This document shows positions 23,228 to 33,204 of a stretch of 64,000 nt of DNA, one piece after another (the first letter of the stretch is position 1; the number at the start of each line of letters is the position of its first letter). The notes under the pieces were generated by a model. It was not told where the DNA came from and searched no databases. It saw nothing but the letters and a program-made list of their open reading frames with translations. The DNA is from CAWDJT01 sp963828705 (GTDB taxonomy: Bacteria; Desulfobacterota; Syntrophobacteria; Syntrophobacterales; Syntrophobacteraceae). The stretch is from the NCBI GenBank assembly GCA_963828705.1, contig CAWHGA010000025.1, forward strand, positions 1 to 64,000, given 5' to 3'. Position numbers and translations under genes: made by a program.

Positions 23228-25056
23228 ACCACGCCCCCATCTTGCTCCATCTTGGCCAGGTCTTCAAAACGGATGTCGATACCAAGAATCCCCACAATCT
23301 CTTCGACGTCATTGCAGATCGGCGCCGAAACCGTGATACACAACGCCCCGGTGTAGCGCGAAGTGTAGAAGTCGGTCACGTGCACCTTGCCGTCTTTGAT
23401 GGGCTCGATGAACCAGGGGCGGTCGGAGAGTTCTTCGCCGATCTTGGCGCTTTCGTATTTGGCCCGATCCACGATGTGGGTGATGTTGCGGGTGATTTTG
23501 TGCCCTTCGTGGTCGGTGATGTAAATGTACTGGATAAAGGGATTGAGTTCCAGAAGCGTTTGCAGCAGCGGTTCCTGGCGCGCCGGGTCCATGCTCCTGA
23601 TGGCGTCGTTTTCCACCACTTCCCCCACCAGGTGAGCCGCCAGGACGCGGGCCTTTTGCTTGAGCAGATCGAATTCGCTGATGAAAAATTCCGGCAGGTA
23701 CTGGCGAGCCCAACGTTCCAGTTCCTCGGTGGAAATGGACGTGACCCGTCCCTGGTCGTATTCGCGCATAACCCGTTTGTGGATCTTGACCACCCCGGGA
23801 TGGCGCTTGTCGAGGCGGCGTTCAGCCTCGAGGCGCAGTCGCGAATTGACCCAGTGGGCAATGCCGGCCACCCCCGATTTGTCAGTGACGATGATGGAGA
23901 TGGGCCGCCTGAGAAGCGTCTGCGTGTCGAATATGTTGTAGATTTCTTCGTTTTTGATCAACCCGTCGGCATGGATCCCGGCACTGGTGGCATTGAAATC
24001 TTCACCGACGAACGGATAGTTGGGCGGGATACGGTACCCCAGTTCCTTCATGAAATAGTCGGCGGCATCGGTGATGGCGGTGGTGTCGATGCCCGCCGCA
24101 CTGCCGGTGAGGCCAATGTATTCCATGATAAGGCCTTCTATGGGGGCGTTGCCGGTACGCTCGCCGAACCCCAGCAGGGTCCCGTTGGCACCGCCGCAGC
24201 CATAGAGCCAGGCCGTGCCGGCGCATACCAGCACTTTGTGGAAATCGTTGTGGCCATGCCATTCCAGCAGATGTCCGGGGACCCCGGCTTCGTCGATGAA
24301 AGCCCGCACCAGTTTCGGGACGCTACGCGGCAGGGCTGCGCCCGGATAGGTCACCCCGAACCCCATGGTGTCGCAAATCCGAATCTTGATATCGATCCCA
24401 CTTTCCTCGCGAAGCCGCATCAGCTCAATGGCAAAAGGGATACAGAAACCGAAGATGTCGGCCCGGGTCACGTCTTCCATGTGGCAACGGGGGCGAATCC
24501 CTTTGTCCAGGGCAGCGCGCACGATCCCAAGGTATTTCTCCAGTGCTTCCCGGCGGCTGATGTTGAGCTTGAGAAAGATGTGGTAATCGGAAACCGATGT
24601 CAGGATGCCGGTTTCCGGAATGCCCATATCGGCCACCAGCTGCAGGTCGGCCGGCACTGCGCGAATCCAGCCGGTGATTTCCGGGAAACGATAGCCCTTG
24701 GCCCGGCATTCCTCAACCGCCTGCCGATCGCGATCGTTGTAAAGGAAGAATTCCGATTGCCGGATGACCCCACGGTCTCCGGCCAGGCGGTGAAGAAAAT
24801 CAAAGATGGTGCTAATCTGCTTGACCGTATAGGGCGGCCGGGCCTGCTGACCGTCGCGGAAGGTGGTGTCGGTGATAAACAGGTCTTCCGCCGGATCAAT
24901 GGGCAGGAGCTTATTATCGAAGTCGATCCGCGGAACCTCGGTGTAGGGAAAAACCTCGCGGATCAGGTTAGGTTCCTGGATGTCCATCAAGCGGTATTTC
25001 CAGAATTTGGAATGCTCGTGGTCTAGAACCCGCTTCTTGCTGTTCCACCGGGCCAT
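23224..25056 (-). CDS. HMGL-like (isopropylmalate/homocitrate synthase superfamily) enzyme with C-terminal Cache domain
   Basis: About 610 residues from the ATG at 25056, which has a perfect AAAGGAGGTG upstream. The N-terminal HMG-CoA-lyase-like barrel has ITDTTFRDGQQARPPYT (the DTTxRDG catalytic motif), LEWHGHNDFHKVL and GFGERTGNAPIEGLIMEY, all typical of LeuA/homocitrate synthases. After a helical region, the last 130 residues match a Cache/PDC sensor fold: IQYIYITDHEGHKITRNI, SDRPWFIEPIKDGKVHVTDF, then ALCITVSAPICN and VGILGIDIRFEDLAKM. Such proteins are often misannotated as histone-lysine methyltransferases. Substrate unknown; a ligand-gated acyl-CoA condensation is my inference. No membrane helix flanks the Cache domain, so it would be cytoplasmic. 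Confidence 0.82.
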   Translation of the reverse strand: MARWNSKKRVLDHEHSKFWKYRLMDIQEPNLIREVFPYTEVPRIDFDNKLLPIDPAEDLFITDTTFRDGQQARPPYTVKQISTIFDFLHRLAGDRGVIRQSEFFLYNDRDRQAVEECRAKGYRFPEITGWIRAVPADLQLVADMGIPETGILTSVSDYHIFLKLNISRREALEKYLGIVRAALDKGIRPRCHMEDVTRADIFGFCIPFAIELMRLREESGIDIKIRICDTMGFGVTYPGAALPRSVPKLVRAFIDEAGVPGHLLEWHGHNDFHKVLVCAGTAWLYGCGGANGTLLGFGERTGNAPIEGLIMEYIGLTGSAAGIDTTAITDAADYFMKELGYRIPPNYPFVGEDFNATSAGIHADGLIKNEEIYNIFDTQTLLRRPISIIVTDKSGVAGIAHWVNSRLRLEAERRLDKRHPGVVKIHKRVMREYDQGRVTSISTEELERWARQYLPEFFISEFDLLKQKARVLAAHLVGEVVENDAIRSMDPARQEPLLQTLLELNPFIQYIYITDHEGHKITRNITHIVDRAKYESAKIGEELSDRPWFIEPIKDGKVHVTDFYTSRYTGALCITVSAPICNDVEEIVGILGIDIRFEDLAKMEQDGGVV

Positions 25057-25137
25057 GGGACACCTCCTTTGGCATGAAAATCGGTGAGGGCGCCAGATCG
25101 TCCGATCTCCCCATCTCCTCCTCGCCGTGTCTCCCAA

Positions 25138-26967
25138 TCACTCCGTCGGTTTATCCACCTTCAGACACAGCTCCAGCATCTGGTTGATTTCCGGTTCGGT
25201 CGGGGCGCCGCTCAGAAGGCAGGTAGCCTTCTGGGTCTTGGGGAAGGCGATGACGTCGCGAATAGACGTGACGCCGCAGAGCATCATGATGAGGCGGTCG
25301 AAGCCGAAAGCGATGCCACCGTGGGGCGGTGCACCGTATTGGAGTGCTTCCAGAAGAAAGCCAAATTTCTGCTGCGCCTCTTCGGCGGCAATCCCCAGTG
25401 CAGTGAACACCTGCTGCTGAACGTCCTGGCGGTGGATACGGATGCTGCCGCCGCCGATTTCAATACCGTTGAGGACCAGGTCATAGGCGCGGCTGCGCAC
25501 CTTTTCCGGAGCGCTCGCCAGCAGCGGCAGGTCTTCCTCGACCGGGGCGGTAAACGGATGGTGCACGGCGGAGTAGCGTTTTTCCTCGGAGTCCCATTCC
25601 AGCAAGGGGAAATGGGTCACCCACACGAACCGGTAGTCATTGGGGTCCACCAGGGAAAGCTGTTGGGCCAGACGACCGCGCAGGTTCCCCAGGACATCGT
25701 GGACGATTTTCCCCTGATCGGCCACAAAAAACACGATATCGCCGGTTTGAAGCTGCAATCGCGTGTTCAGCTGTTCCCGCACGCTATCGCTCAGGAATTT
25801 AGCGATGGGCGACTGCCAGCCGTCGGGGTTGATCTTCACCCAGGCCATGCCTTTGGCGCCGAAGATCTTGGCGAATTCCACCAGCTCATCCAGGTCCTTG
25901 CGGCTAAGCCGCGCCCCTTCGGGCAGTCGAACGGTTTTCACCAGCCCGCCGCGTTCCACTGCCTGGCGGAACACCTGCACGTCACAGACCGCAGCGATGT
26001 CGGTAATGTCGACCAATTCCAGGCCGAAACGGGTATCGGGGCGGTCCGTACCGTAGCGGTCCATGGCGTCCTGGTAGGTGAGGCGCGGAAACGGCACGGT
26101 CATCTCACGCTGCATCAGTTCGCTAAAGACCTGCGCCACCCAGCCCTCGATCAGGTCCTGGATCATAGCTTCGGTGACAAACGACATCTCCAGGTCCACC
26201 TGGGTGAATTCCGGTTGGCGGTCGGCGCGGAGATCTTCGTCCCGGAAGCACTTGACAATTTGCATGTAGCGTTCCACGCCGGCGACCATCAGGAGCTGCT
26301 TGAAAAGCTGCGGAGACTGCGGCAGGGCATAGAACTTGCCCGGATTGACACGGCTCGGCACCAGGTAGTCGCGCGCGCCTTCCGGAGTGCTCTTGGTGAG
26401 CACCGGGGTTTCCACTTCGATGAAACCGTGGTCTTCGAAGTAACGCCGAGTGAGTTGGGCGGCACGATGACGCAGATAGAAATTCCGAAACATCGGCGGT
26501 CGACGCAGATCCAGGTAACGGTAGCGCAGCCGGACGTTCTCGTTGGTGTCGATTTCGTCTTCCACCGGAAAGGGTGGGGTCTTGGAGCTGTTGAGGACCC
26601 GTAATTCGGTTACGATCACTTCGATCTCGCCGGTCTCGAGCTTGGGATTGGCCATGCCCTCGGGGCGCGGGCGGACCTTGCCGCGCACCGCCACCACGAA
26701 TTCGCTGCGAAGCGTATGGGCTTTGCTGTGGGCGGCCGCATCCAGCTGCGGGTCGAAGACGATTTGGGTGATCCCCCAGCGATCGCGCAGATCGACGAAA
26801 ATGAGGCCGCCGTGATCACGGCGGCGCTGAACCCAACCCATTAAAACCACCGCCTGCCCGAGGCCATCGTGGTTGAGGGCATTACAATGGTGGGTCCGCA
26901 CCCAATCACCCAAAGAATCCAGGGTTACCGGGGTAACCTCCTCCAGTTGCTGTTCCAGTTGACTCAC
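25138..26967 (-). CDS. aspS: Aspartyl-tRNA synthetase
   Basis: A bacterial-type class II AspRS of about 609 residues. I place the start at the GTG at 26967, seven bases after GGAGGAG; the upstream TTG at 26985 overlaps that ribosome-binding site. The OB-fold anticodon domain comes first (VVLMGWVQRRRDHGGLIFVD), then class II motifs: FIEVETPVLTKSTPEGARD, YALPQSPQLFKQLLMVAGVE, FRDEDLRADRQPEFTQVDLE and, at the end, APPHGGIAFGFDRLIMML. The GAD insertion domain is present. Charges tRNA-Asp with aspartate. Immediately downstream of hisS (about 36 bases) on the same strand, a common pairing. Confidence 0.96.
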   Translation of the reverse strand: MSQLEQQLEEVTPVTLDSLGDWVRTHHCNALNHDGLGQAVVLMGWVQRRRDHGGLIFVDLRDRWGITQIVFDPQLDAAAHSKAHTLRSEFVVAVRGKVRPRPEGMANPKLETGEIEVIVTELRVLNSSKTPPFPVEDEIDTNENVRLRYRYLDLRRPPMFRNFYLRHRAAQLTRRYFEDHGFIEVETPVLTKSTPEGARDYLVPSRVNPGKFYALPQSPQLFKQLLMVAGVERYMQIVKCFRDEDLRADRQPEFTQVDLEMSFVTEAMIQDLIEGWVAQVFSELMQREMTVPFPRLTYQDAMDRYGTDRPDTRFGLELVDITDIAAVCDVQVFRQAVERGGLVKTVRLPEGARLSRKDLDELVEFAKIFGAKGMAWVKINPDGWQSPIAKFLSDSVREQLNTRLQLQTGDIVFFVADQGKIVHDVLGNLRGRLAQQLSLVDPNDYRFVWVTHFPLLEWDSEEKRYSAVHHPFTAPVEEDLPLLASAPEKVRSRAYDLVLNGIEIGGGSIRIHRQDVQQQVFTALGIAAEEAQQKFGFLLEALQYGAPPHGGIAFGFDRLIMMLCGVTSIRDVIAFPKTQKATCLLSGAPTEPEINQMLELCLKVDKPTE

Positions 26968-27003
26968 TCGATACTCCTCCTTCAAAAACCCTTGGAAAAG
27001 CTC

Positions 27004-28272
27004 TTAAGCGCCTCCCCGAATCTTTTCAACAAGTGCCTGCGGCGCATCATCGAGCGGCACGGCTTCCTGGGTCTTGGCCGCCATATCGCGCAATTGTAGT
27101 TCGCCACGGGCTACTTCGTCATCCCCGAGAATCACCACGAAGCGTGCCTGAAGCTTGTCAGCCCGGCGCATCTGGCTTTTGAGACTGGCCGCATCGTAAT
27201 CCATTTCCGTGGCCAGACCCCGGGCACGCAGCTCCTGGGTGAGGCCGAAGGCGCGCCGCCGTGCCGTATCGCCCAGTGCTGCCACAAAAAGCTCGGTCCG
27301 GCACCGGCTGCCGTTCTGTTGTTGCTGCAGCAGCAAAATGAGGCGCTCCATGCCCATGGCAAAACCGATCCCGGGCAAATCAGGGCCGCCAAGATCGCGC
27401 ATCAGGCCGTCATAGCGACCGCCGCCGCCCACCGCGTTCTGAGCCCCCAGGCGGTCGGTGATCACTTCAAAGGTGGTGCGGGTGTAGTAGTCCAGACCGC
27501 GAACCATGCGGGTGTCGATGACGTATGCGGTCTGGAGCTGATCCAGGGATTCCCGCACCTGCGCAAAGTGGCCGGCGCACGCCGGGCAGATCCGGTCCAG
27601 CAGCACCGGGGCGTCCGCCAGCAGATGCTGGCAACGTTCCACCTTGCAGTCGAACACCCGCAAGGCGTTGGTGTTGCGGCGCCGCTGGCAATCCGGGCAA
27701 AACCCCAGGGCTTCACCAGCCAGGAAATCCTGGAGTTCCGCCCGGTATTGCGCCCGACACTGCCGACATCCCAACGAGTTGATGTGCAGCACCACACCGC
27801 TCAAACCAATGCGTTCCAGCAGCAGGCGCAGCATGTACATGATTTCGGCATCCAGCATGGGATCATCGATCCCGAACACCTCCGCGTCAATCTGATGGAA
27901 CTGGCGGTAGCGGCCCTTCTGCGGGCGCTCATGACGGAACATGGGTCCCATCGTATAGAACTTGCGGATCAGTGGATCGGCCTGGAGATTGTGCTGGATG
28001 AAGGCCCGAACCACCGACGCGGTCGCTTCCGGACGCAACGTCAGCGACTGCCCGCTCAGGTCGGCAAAGGTGTACATTTCCTTTTCGACGATGTCGGTGC
28101 TTTCCCCAATGCTGCGGGCAAACAGCTCAGTCTTTTCCAGCAGCGGAGTGCGCAACTCGCGATAGCCGAACGTTTCCAACAGTTCCCGGGCCGTATTCTC
28201 CAGTTTCTGCCACCAGTGGATCTGATCGGGCAAGAGATCGTTCATGCCCTTGATTGCTTGTATCGCTTCCAT
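27004..28272 (-). CDS. hisS: Histidyl-tRNA synthetase
   Basis: A 422-residue class II HisRS. Motif 1 region YRELRTPLLEKTELFARSIG; TLRPEATASVVRAFIQHNL; motif 2 MGPMFRHERPQKGRYRQFHQ; the histidine-binding RGLDYYTRTTFEV; motif 3 GIGFAMGMERLILLL. A cysteine-rich insertion (GCRQCRAQYRAEL, FCPDCQRRRNTN, CPACAGHF) of the kind seen in many HisRS enzymes is present. The C-terminal anticodon domain (LFVAALGDTARRRAFGLTQE) is complete. ATG start at 28272. Likely cotranscribed with aspS. No T-box or attenuator was seen upstream. Confidence 0.96.
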   Translation of the reverse strand: MEAIQAIKGMNDLLPDQIHWWQKLENTARELLETFGYRELRTPLLEKTELFARSIGESTDIVEKEMYTFADLSGQSLTLRPEATASVVRAFIQHNLQADPLIRKFYTMGPMFRHERPQKGRYRQFHQIDAEVFGIDDPMLDAEIMYMLRLLLERIGLSGVVLHINSLGCRQCRAQYRAELQDFLAGEALGFCPDCQRRRNTNALRVFDCKVERCQHLLADAPVLLDRICPACAGHFAQVRESLDQLQTAYVIDTRMVRGLDYYTRTTFEVITDRLGAQNAVGGGGRYDGLMRDLGGPDLPGIGFAMGMERLILLLQQQQNGSRCRTELFVAALGDTARRRAFGLTQELRARGLATEMDYDAASLKSQMRRADKLQARFVVILGDDEVARGELQLRDMAAKTQEAVPLDDAPQALVEKIRGGA

Positions 28273-28436
28273 GCCTCAATCCTGAAGCAGAGTGCGTCCG
28301 GAAACCCCAGGAGGCCAGGTTCGGTCCCCCCGGCCGGTTCGCATCCCCGCAGATAGTACTTCACCATATTTGCCGCAGGCTCTAACTGCTATGACCATGC
28401 GGTATGCATCATTGCAGCACCCACATCGAACCTTGT

Positions 28437-31400
28437 TCAACCGGCTTTGATCTCATTTTCCAGTACTCTGCGCACTTCCTGCAGCAGCGTCGTCAGCAGG
28501 AAGGGTTTGTGCAAAAAGCCTCGAACCCGTTGCAGATCCTGATCCTTTTCGACGGCTTCCAGGAGGCCGCTCATAACCAGGATCTTGACATTGGGGTCGA
28601 GCACCAGCAATTCCTTGATGCATTCCTGGCCACTCATGACCGGCATGGCCAGGTCCAGCAACACCAGTCCAAACGGCGCCTGCGTGGCCAAGGCCTGCCG
28701 ATAGAGATCCAGCGCCTCCCGGCCATTGCTCGCCAGTCCCACCGAATAGCCGTTGGCTTCGAGGACTTCCACCAACATCTCGCGCAAACGATCTTCATCA
28801 TCCACCACCAGAACGGCTTCTCCACGACCCGGCATCAAGCCTTGCGGCGGGTGTGATGCCGGAGCGGCGCTGAACACTTCCTGAATACCCGGGAAATACA
28901 GGCGAAAGTGCGTGCCTTGCCCCGACTCACTTTCCACCAGGACACAGCCATGATGGTTCTCCATGATGGAATAGACGATGGACAACCCCAAGCCGGTTCC
29001 TTTCCCGGGTGGTTTGGTGGAGAAAAAGGGGTCGAAGATGCGCTCCCGGATCTCACCGGGAATCCCCTCCCCGACGTCGATAACGCCAATCTCCACATAG
29101 GGGCACTGCCGCGCTGGATCTTCGGTAGCCAGGCAAATCGGCGGGCTGCTATGAAGTCGGCTCTGCAAAGTGATTACCCCGCCTTTGGGCATGGCATCCT
29201 TAGCATTCACGGCCAGGTTGATCACCACCTGCTCGACCTGATTGGGATCAGCCAGAATGAACGGCAACCCTGGCTCGAAATCCAGCTCCAGAGCCACATC
29301 AGGCGGCAGTGTCTGGCGCAGCAATTGCTGAATGCCGGCAAGGAGACGGTTCACTTTCACCGGGATCTTGCGCGCCCTCATCGGCGTGCGCAAAGGTGAG
29401 CATATTTCGCACCAGCTTAGCGGCCCGCTGACAGCTGGTTTCCACCACCTTGAGGTATGCCGTCAGCGGTTCCTGACCGCAGCATTCCCTGATCCCCAAC
29501 TGGGTATATCCCTGGATGGCGGCGAGGATGTTGTTGAATTCATGAGCCATACCTCCCGCCAGAGTCCCGATGGATTCCATTTTCTGGGCTTGCAGCAGTT
29601 GCTTCTGCAGCTGTTTTTCCCGGGTGATGTCCTGAGCGCACTGAAGGACTCCCAGCATTCGCCCTTCCGGGTCTCGCACCTTGCAGGCAATGACATGGAG
29701 ATGCTTGACTCTGCCGCCCACGACGATGTTGCCCTTGGCTTCGATGGCTTCGGGATGCAGATCGAACTTCCGGATACCGCGCTGGCCGTGCTCTTTCAGG
29801 ATCTCAGCTTCCGTCAGATCGAGCAGCAGGTCCGCTAGAACGGGATTAGAACGGTTCTCCAGGATAGGGCTGAGATCCAGAGGCCGCCCCAGGACCTGAT
29901 CTCTGGAATAGAGTGTGAGGGCCTCCGCGGCGTGATTCCACAGCAATACTTCCCGATGTGGACTGATCATCACCGTGGCCATGGGACTGCCATCCAGAAC
30001 CGCATTCAACCGGTCCCGTTCTTGATTGATGAGACGTTGCACCTCTTTTTGTTTGCTGATGTCACGGATCAACGCCAGCATTCCAGTCTTGCCACCGATG
30101 ACAATGGGGCTGAGCGACACCTCGGCCGATATCTGTGGGTTCTGAAGGGGGTAGAAAGTCCACTCAAAACGCTGAGGGATCCCACTGCGAACCAGGCGCA
30201 GCAATTCCTGTTCGGCGGATGCCAGCGACAGCATTTCCACATTGTTGTTGGCCCCAGCTCCGCCCAACAGTGGCGTACCAATCAAACCCTGGATCGGGGT
30301 TTGAAAGAAACCTGCGGCAGCCGGATTGCAGTCCGTTACCCGGGCCTGCTCATCAGTGAGCAAAATGGGGTCCAGAGCCGCATCAAACAAAGTATGATAA
30401 CGTTGTTCGCTTTCTCTCAGGGCCTCTTCCGCCAGCTTTCTTTCGGTGATATCCCGCGCCACATGCACCGAACCTACCGGCCTGCCGTTATCATCCACCA
30501 ACGGGACGGTGCTGATATCCAGCACCCGATTCAAACTCCGGATCTCGATTTCCCGATGGCTGGTGACACCGCTGACCAACGTCTCCCAACCAGGGCCCAG
30601 TTCGGCAGGCAAATGGCTATCCTGGATCAGCCGGTGGCAAGACTGTCCCGAGAATTCATGTGAAGGCCGATTCAATAACTGTGAAACCGCCCGATTGCAG
30701 CGCACGATCCGATGATCTCGATCCAGGATAAAGATCATGTCGGGCACCGCATCGAAGGTATCTTCCCAGCTCTTCACCACATCCCGCAGGGTCCCAAGGG
30801 AGAGAGCCAGATCATCGGAGAACTTCCGGAGGGCCTGATGCAGGTCCATGACTTCATCATCGCCTCGAAAATTTTCCCACTCGCGAAGGTGTGCCCCATT
30901 GTCCTTAAGCGGCTGCAGAGAAGCCCCGCTGAAGCGGGCCGAGAGGTGTAGTGCCATTTGCTGCAGTCTGAACAGCGGCGCAGTCAAACGCCGCACGGCG
31001 ACCAGCCCCAGCAGCAGGGCGGCGAGCACCCCCACCACCACGTTAAGCATCAATCGGTAGCGGGCCTCGTCGAGCGAGGCAAAAGCTTCGGCAAGGGGTA
31101 TTTGCGCGGCCACAATCCAATCGCTCCCGGGCACTTGCTGCAGCGCAACCATCATCGGGATACCCCGGGAACTGACCGTTTCACCCACCCCTTCAAATCC
31201 GTCTATGGCCCGGTCGAACAAACTGTTGGCGCCTGGCAAAACATCGCGCTGCAGGATGCGCTCGCTACTGGGATGCATGATCATGAGCAGCGTTCGGTCA
31301 TAGACATAGACGTAGCCCGAGGTGCCGATGGTTTGCTCACGGCCCCCCCCGGGGGCGTTAGGGCTAAGCAAGCGGGCGGAACAACCCAGCAACCCTTGTA

Positions 31401-31908
31401 CCCGCCCGACCCCATCGCGCACCAGGGCAGTAAAGGTGAGCACTGGTTCCCCGGAACGTTCCGACAAATAGGGGGAACCCACTACGCCCTGGCCTGCCTC
31501 AATGGTGCGCTGAAAGTAATCGCGCTGGGCAAAGCTCATACCATGCAGATCCGGATGACGCGGGTAATCGGCCCACAGGTTGCCATCAGCGTCGAGCAGA
31601 AAGACACCGTTGTCAAAGTTGGGATGGAGCCGCGTCATGCTCTCGAGGTAGCTCTCGATCACGGCCCGATCGCGACGGACCAAGGCCTCCAGGGGCAGTT
31701 CGGAAGCCATGGCCAGGGCCACCTGCAGCCCCCCATCCCGATAGCTGGCCAGCCAGCGCGCCGTATTCTGCGCCAGGCTCACCAGCCCCGATGAAGTGGC
31801 ACCTCTCAGTGACTCGTGCAACATCTTCAAGGAAAGCGCCGCCGCCAGCCCCAACAGGGCCGCCACGATGGTTACTAGAACCAGGGATGTTTTGGTTCGC
31901 AATCGCAT
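28437..31908 (-). CDS. Hybrid sensor histidine kinase with dCache, three PAS and receiver domains, frameshifted
   Basis: Starts MRLRTKTSLVLVTIVAALLG (first membrane helix). A periplasmic dCache domain (about 50-290; DNGVFLLDADGNLWADYP, GSPYLSERSGEPVLTFTALV), second helix (LMLNVVVGVLAALLLGLVAV) and HAMP-like region follow. Three PAS domains come next (AVPDMIFILDRDHRIVRCNR; ALDPILLTDEQARVTDCNPA; SPMATVMISPHREVLLWNHA). Then HisKA with GTLAGGMAHEFNNILAAIQG. Near 29385 the frame shifts; the other frame carries HATPase_c (NLAVNAKDAMPKGGVI, GKGTGLGLSIVYSIMENH) and a receiver domain (VLVVDDEDRLREML, LLDLAMPVMSGQE, GFLHKPF). A repaired protein would be about 1,155 residues. The signal is unknown. Confidence 0.88.
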
Positions 31909-31943
31909 GTTCTAACTGTCATCAGCCCATCGGTGTCGCGCTG

Positions 31944-32441
31944 CTAAAAACCGGCAAAGAGCTCCACGCAGACGTCTTCGTAACAACCCACCCCCAACAG
32001 ACGGAATTTGGGGTCCAGGATATTCTTGCGGTGCGTCGCACTCTGCATCAAAACCTCGTGCAGCAGCTCCGGCATTTCATCGCCACGAGTCAGGTTTTCC
32101 CCGGCATATTGGCAGCGGTGACAGGACCTCACCAGATACCAGGCCGGCTTGATCCCAGTCCGCGGGTCTTTGTGGTCAAAATACTGCCGCTTGACCATGG
32201 TCCTGGCGCGACGTTGCGCCTGTTCAGCCAGGCAGTTGTCCCACCGCAGCTTCGGGTTGGCCGTGCGAGCCAATTGAAACAGGCGCTGAGCCCTTTCCTG
32301 CATGTATGCGTCCTCGGTTCTGTCGTTGGACTCCCGCGGACTCACCAGACCTTCGGCGGCTCTCCCTGATGCAGCACCTGCAGTGGCTGCCATAAGAACC
32401 ACCCCCATCAACACTGATACGATTACGGCAAGGGCGCGCAT
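31944..32441 (-). CDS. Secreted CAP/SCP-domain protein
   Basis: About 165 residues from the ATG at 32441, preceded by GGGGGA; an open frame extends much further upstream but without start signals. The signal peptide is MRALAVIVSVLMGVVLMAAT with cleavage near AGAASG. The CAP core shows LRWDNCLAEQAQRRARTM, QYFDHKDPRTG (the conserved histidine) and YAGENLTRG (GENL motif), then MQSATHRKNILDPKFRLLGV (H-R-x-N-I-L) and a closing CYEDVCVELFAGF. Two cysteine pairs suggest disulfides. The protein is likely periplasmic or secreted. CAP proteins bind lipids or act as proteases in some cases; the role here is unknown. Confidence 0.85.
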   Translation of the reverse strand: MRALAVIVSVLMGVVLMAATAGAASGRAAEGLVSPRESNDRTEDAYMQERAQRLFQLARTANPKLRWDNCLAEQAQRRARTMVKRQYFDHKDPRTGIKPAWYLVRSCHRCQYAGENLTRGDEMPELLHEVLMQSATHRKNILDPKFRLLGVGCYEDVCVELFAGF

Positions 32442-33204
32442 ATTCCCCCATTCCATCGCTTGTCCAGATTGTCCGTGGCTGCAAAAAACGATCGACGACC
32501 CAGATAGGATAGGATGATCGAGACCAGCCGGGGTTCTCCAGTCCCCCCAACTTATGCAACTTACCACAATCTTTGCGAGAATGAAATCAATAGCGGCAAG
32601 AGAGGCGAGGGGTTTGGCGGGACAGCACCTGCCGGGGAGACCAGAATGATTTTTCGACGGCCCCTTAATAATACTCCGATCGTACATGAGCATGAATTGA
32701 GACACCTCTGGAACGCTCGGAAACCAACTTTGACGATCTGATGGCGCGACGCGCGGATATGACGTTCCAGTTTCTGTCCTCACAGAAAATATCATCGCAA
32801 CATTACCGATCTCGGGCGAAAGTTGTCACCTCCAGGGAGATAGTTTTGCACTGAGGGTGGCACGGCCAACGGGTTGGCCGGCCGGAGGCAGGGGTGAACG
32901 GGAAACTGCGGATGGACCAACTTCGATGAGATTGCACATGGGAATGAATATTTCTTGTCATGCGGCGTAAGCTGGAATCCGGGTATTCGAATTGCTTATA
33001 CTCGTTGAGGATGAGACGTTCTTCTTCCGGAGCCGCTTGAGGCATAGACCTTCCTGGATTCAGCCTTTGCAGAGCACAGGCACTCGTTGCCTGTGCCACC
33101 CAAGCCTTGCCAAATTAACGGGATCATGATTTATGCCCGAATGTACTTGAGCTTTTGACAAAACGCCCTACTGGCACTTCAACACCCTTTGGATTTCACC
33201 AGCT
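32442..33204. other. Intergenic region
   Basis: About 760 bases between divergent genes, the largest gap in the window. One small minus-strand frame with a ribosome-binding site is listed separately (32803-33045). Apart from that I see no gene, RNA or clear repeat. Confidence 0.5.
32803..33045 (-). CDS. Possible small hypothetical protein
   Basis: An 80-residue frame from the ATG at 33045 with AGGAAGG upstream. The first 35 residues (MPQAAPEEERLILNEYKQFE, then DSSLRRMTRNIHS) look protein-like and helical; the rest is arginine/proline/serine-rich. No recognisable family. It may be a gene remnant. Confidence 0.3.
   Translation of the reverse strand: MPQAAPEEERLILNEYKQFEYPDSSLRRMTRNIHSHVQSHRSWSIRSFPFTPASGRPTRWPCHPQCKTISLEVTTFARDR

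Noticed and set aside
26968..28436. T-box or other leader regulation before aspS and hisS
   Set aside because: The available upstream stretches are too short or lack the conserved T-box sequence and terminator. I saw no such structure.
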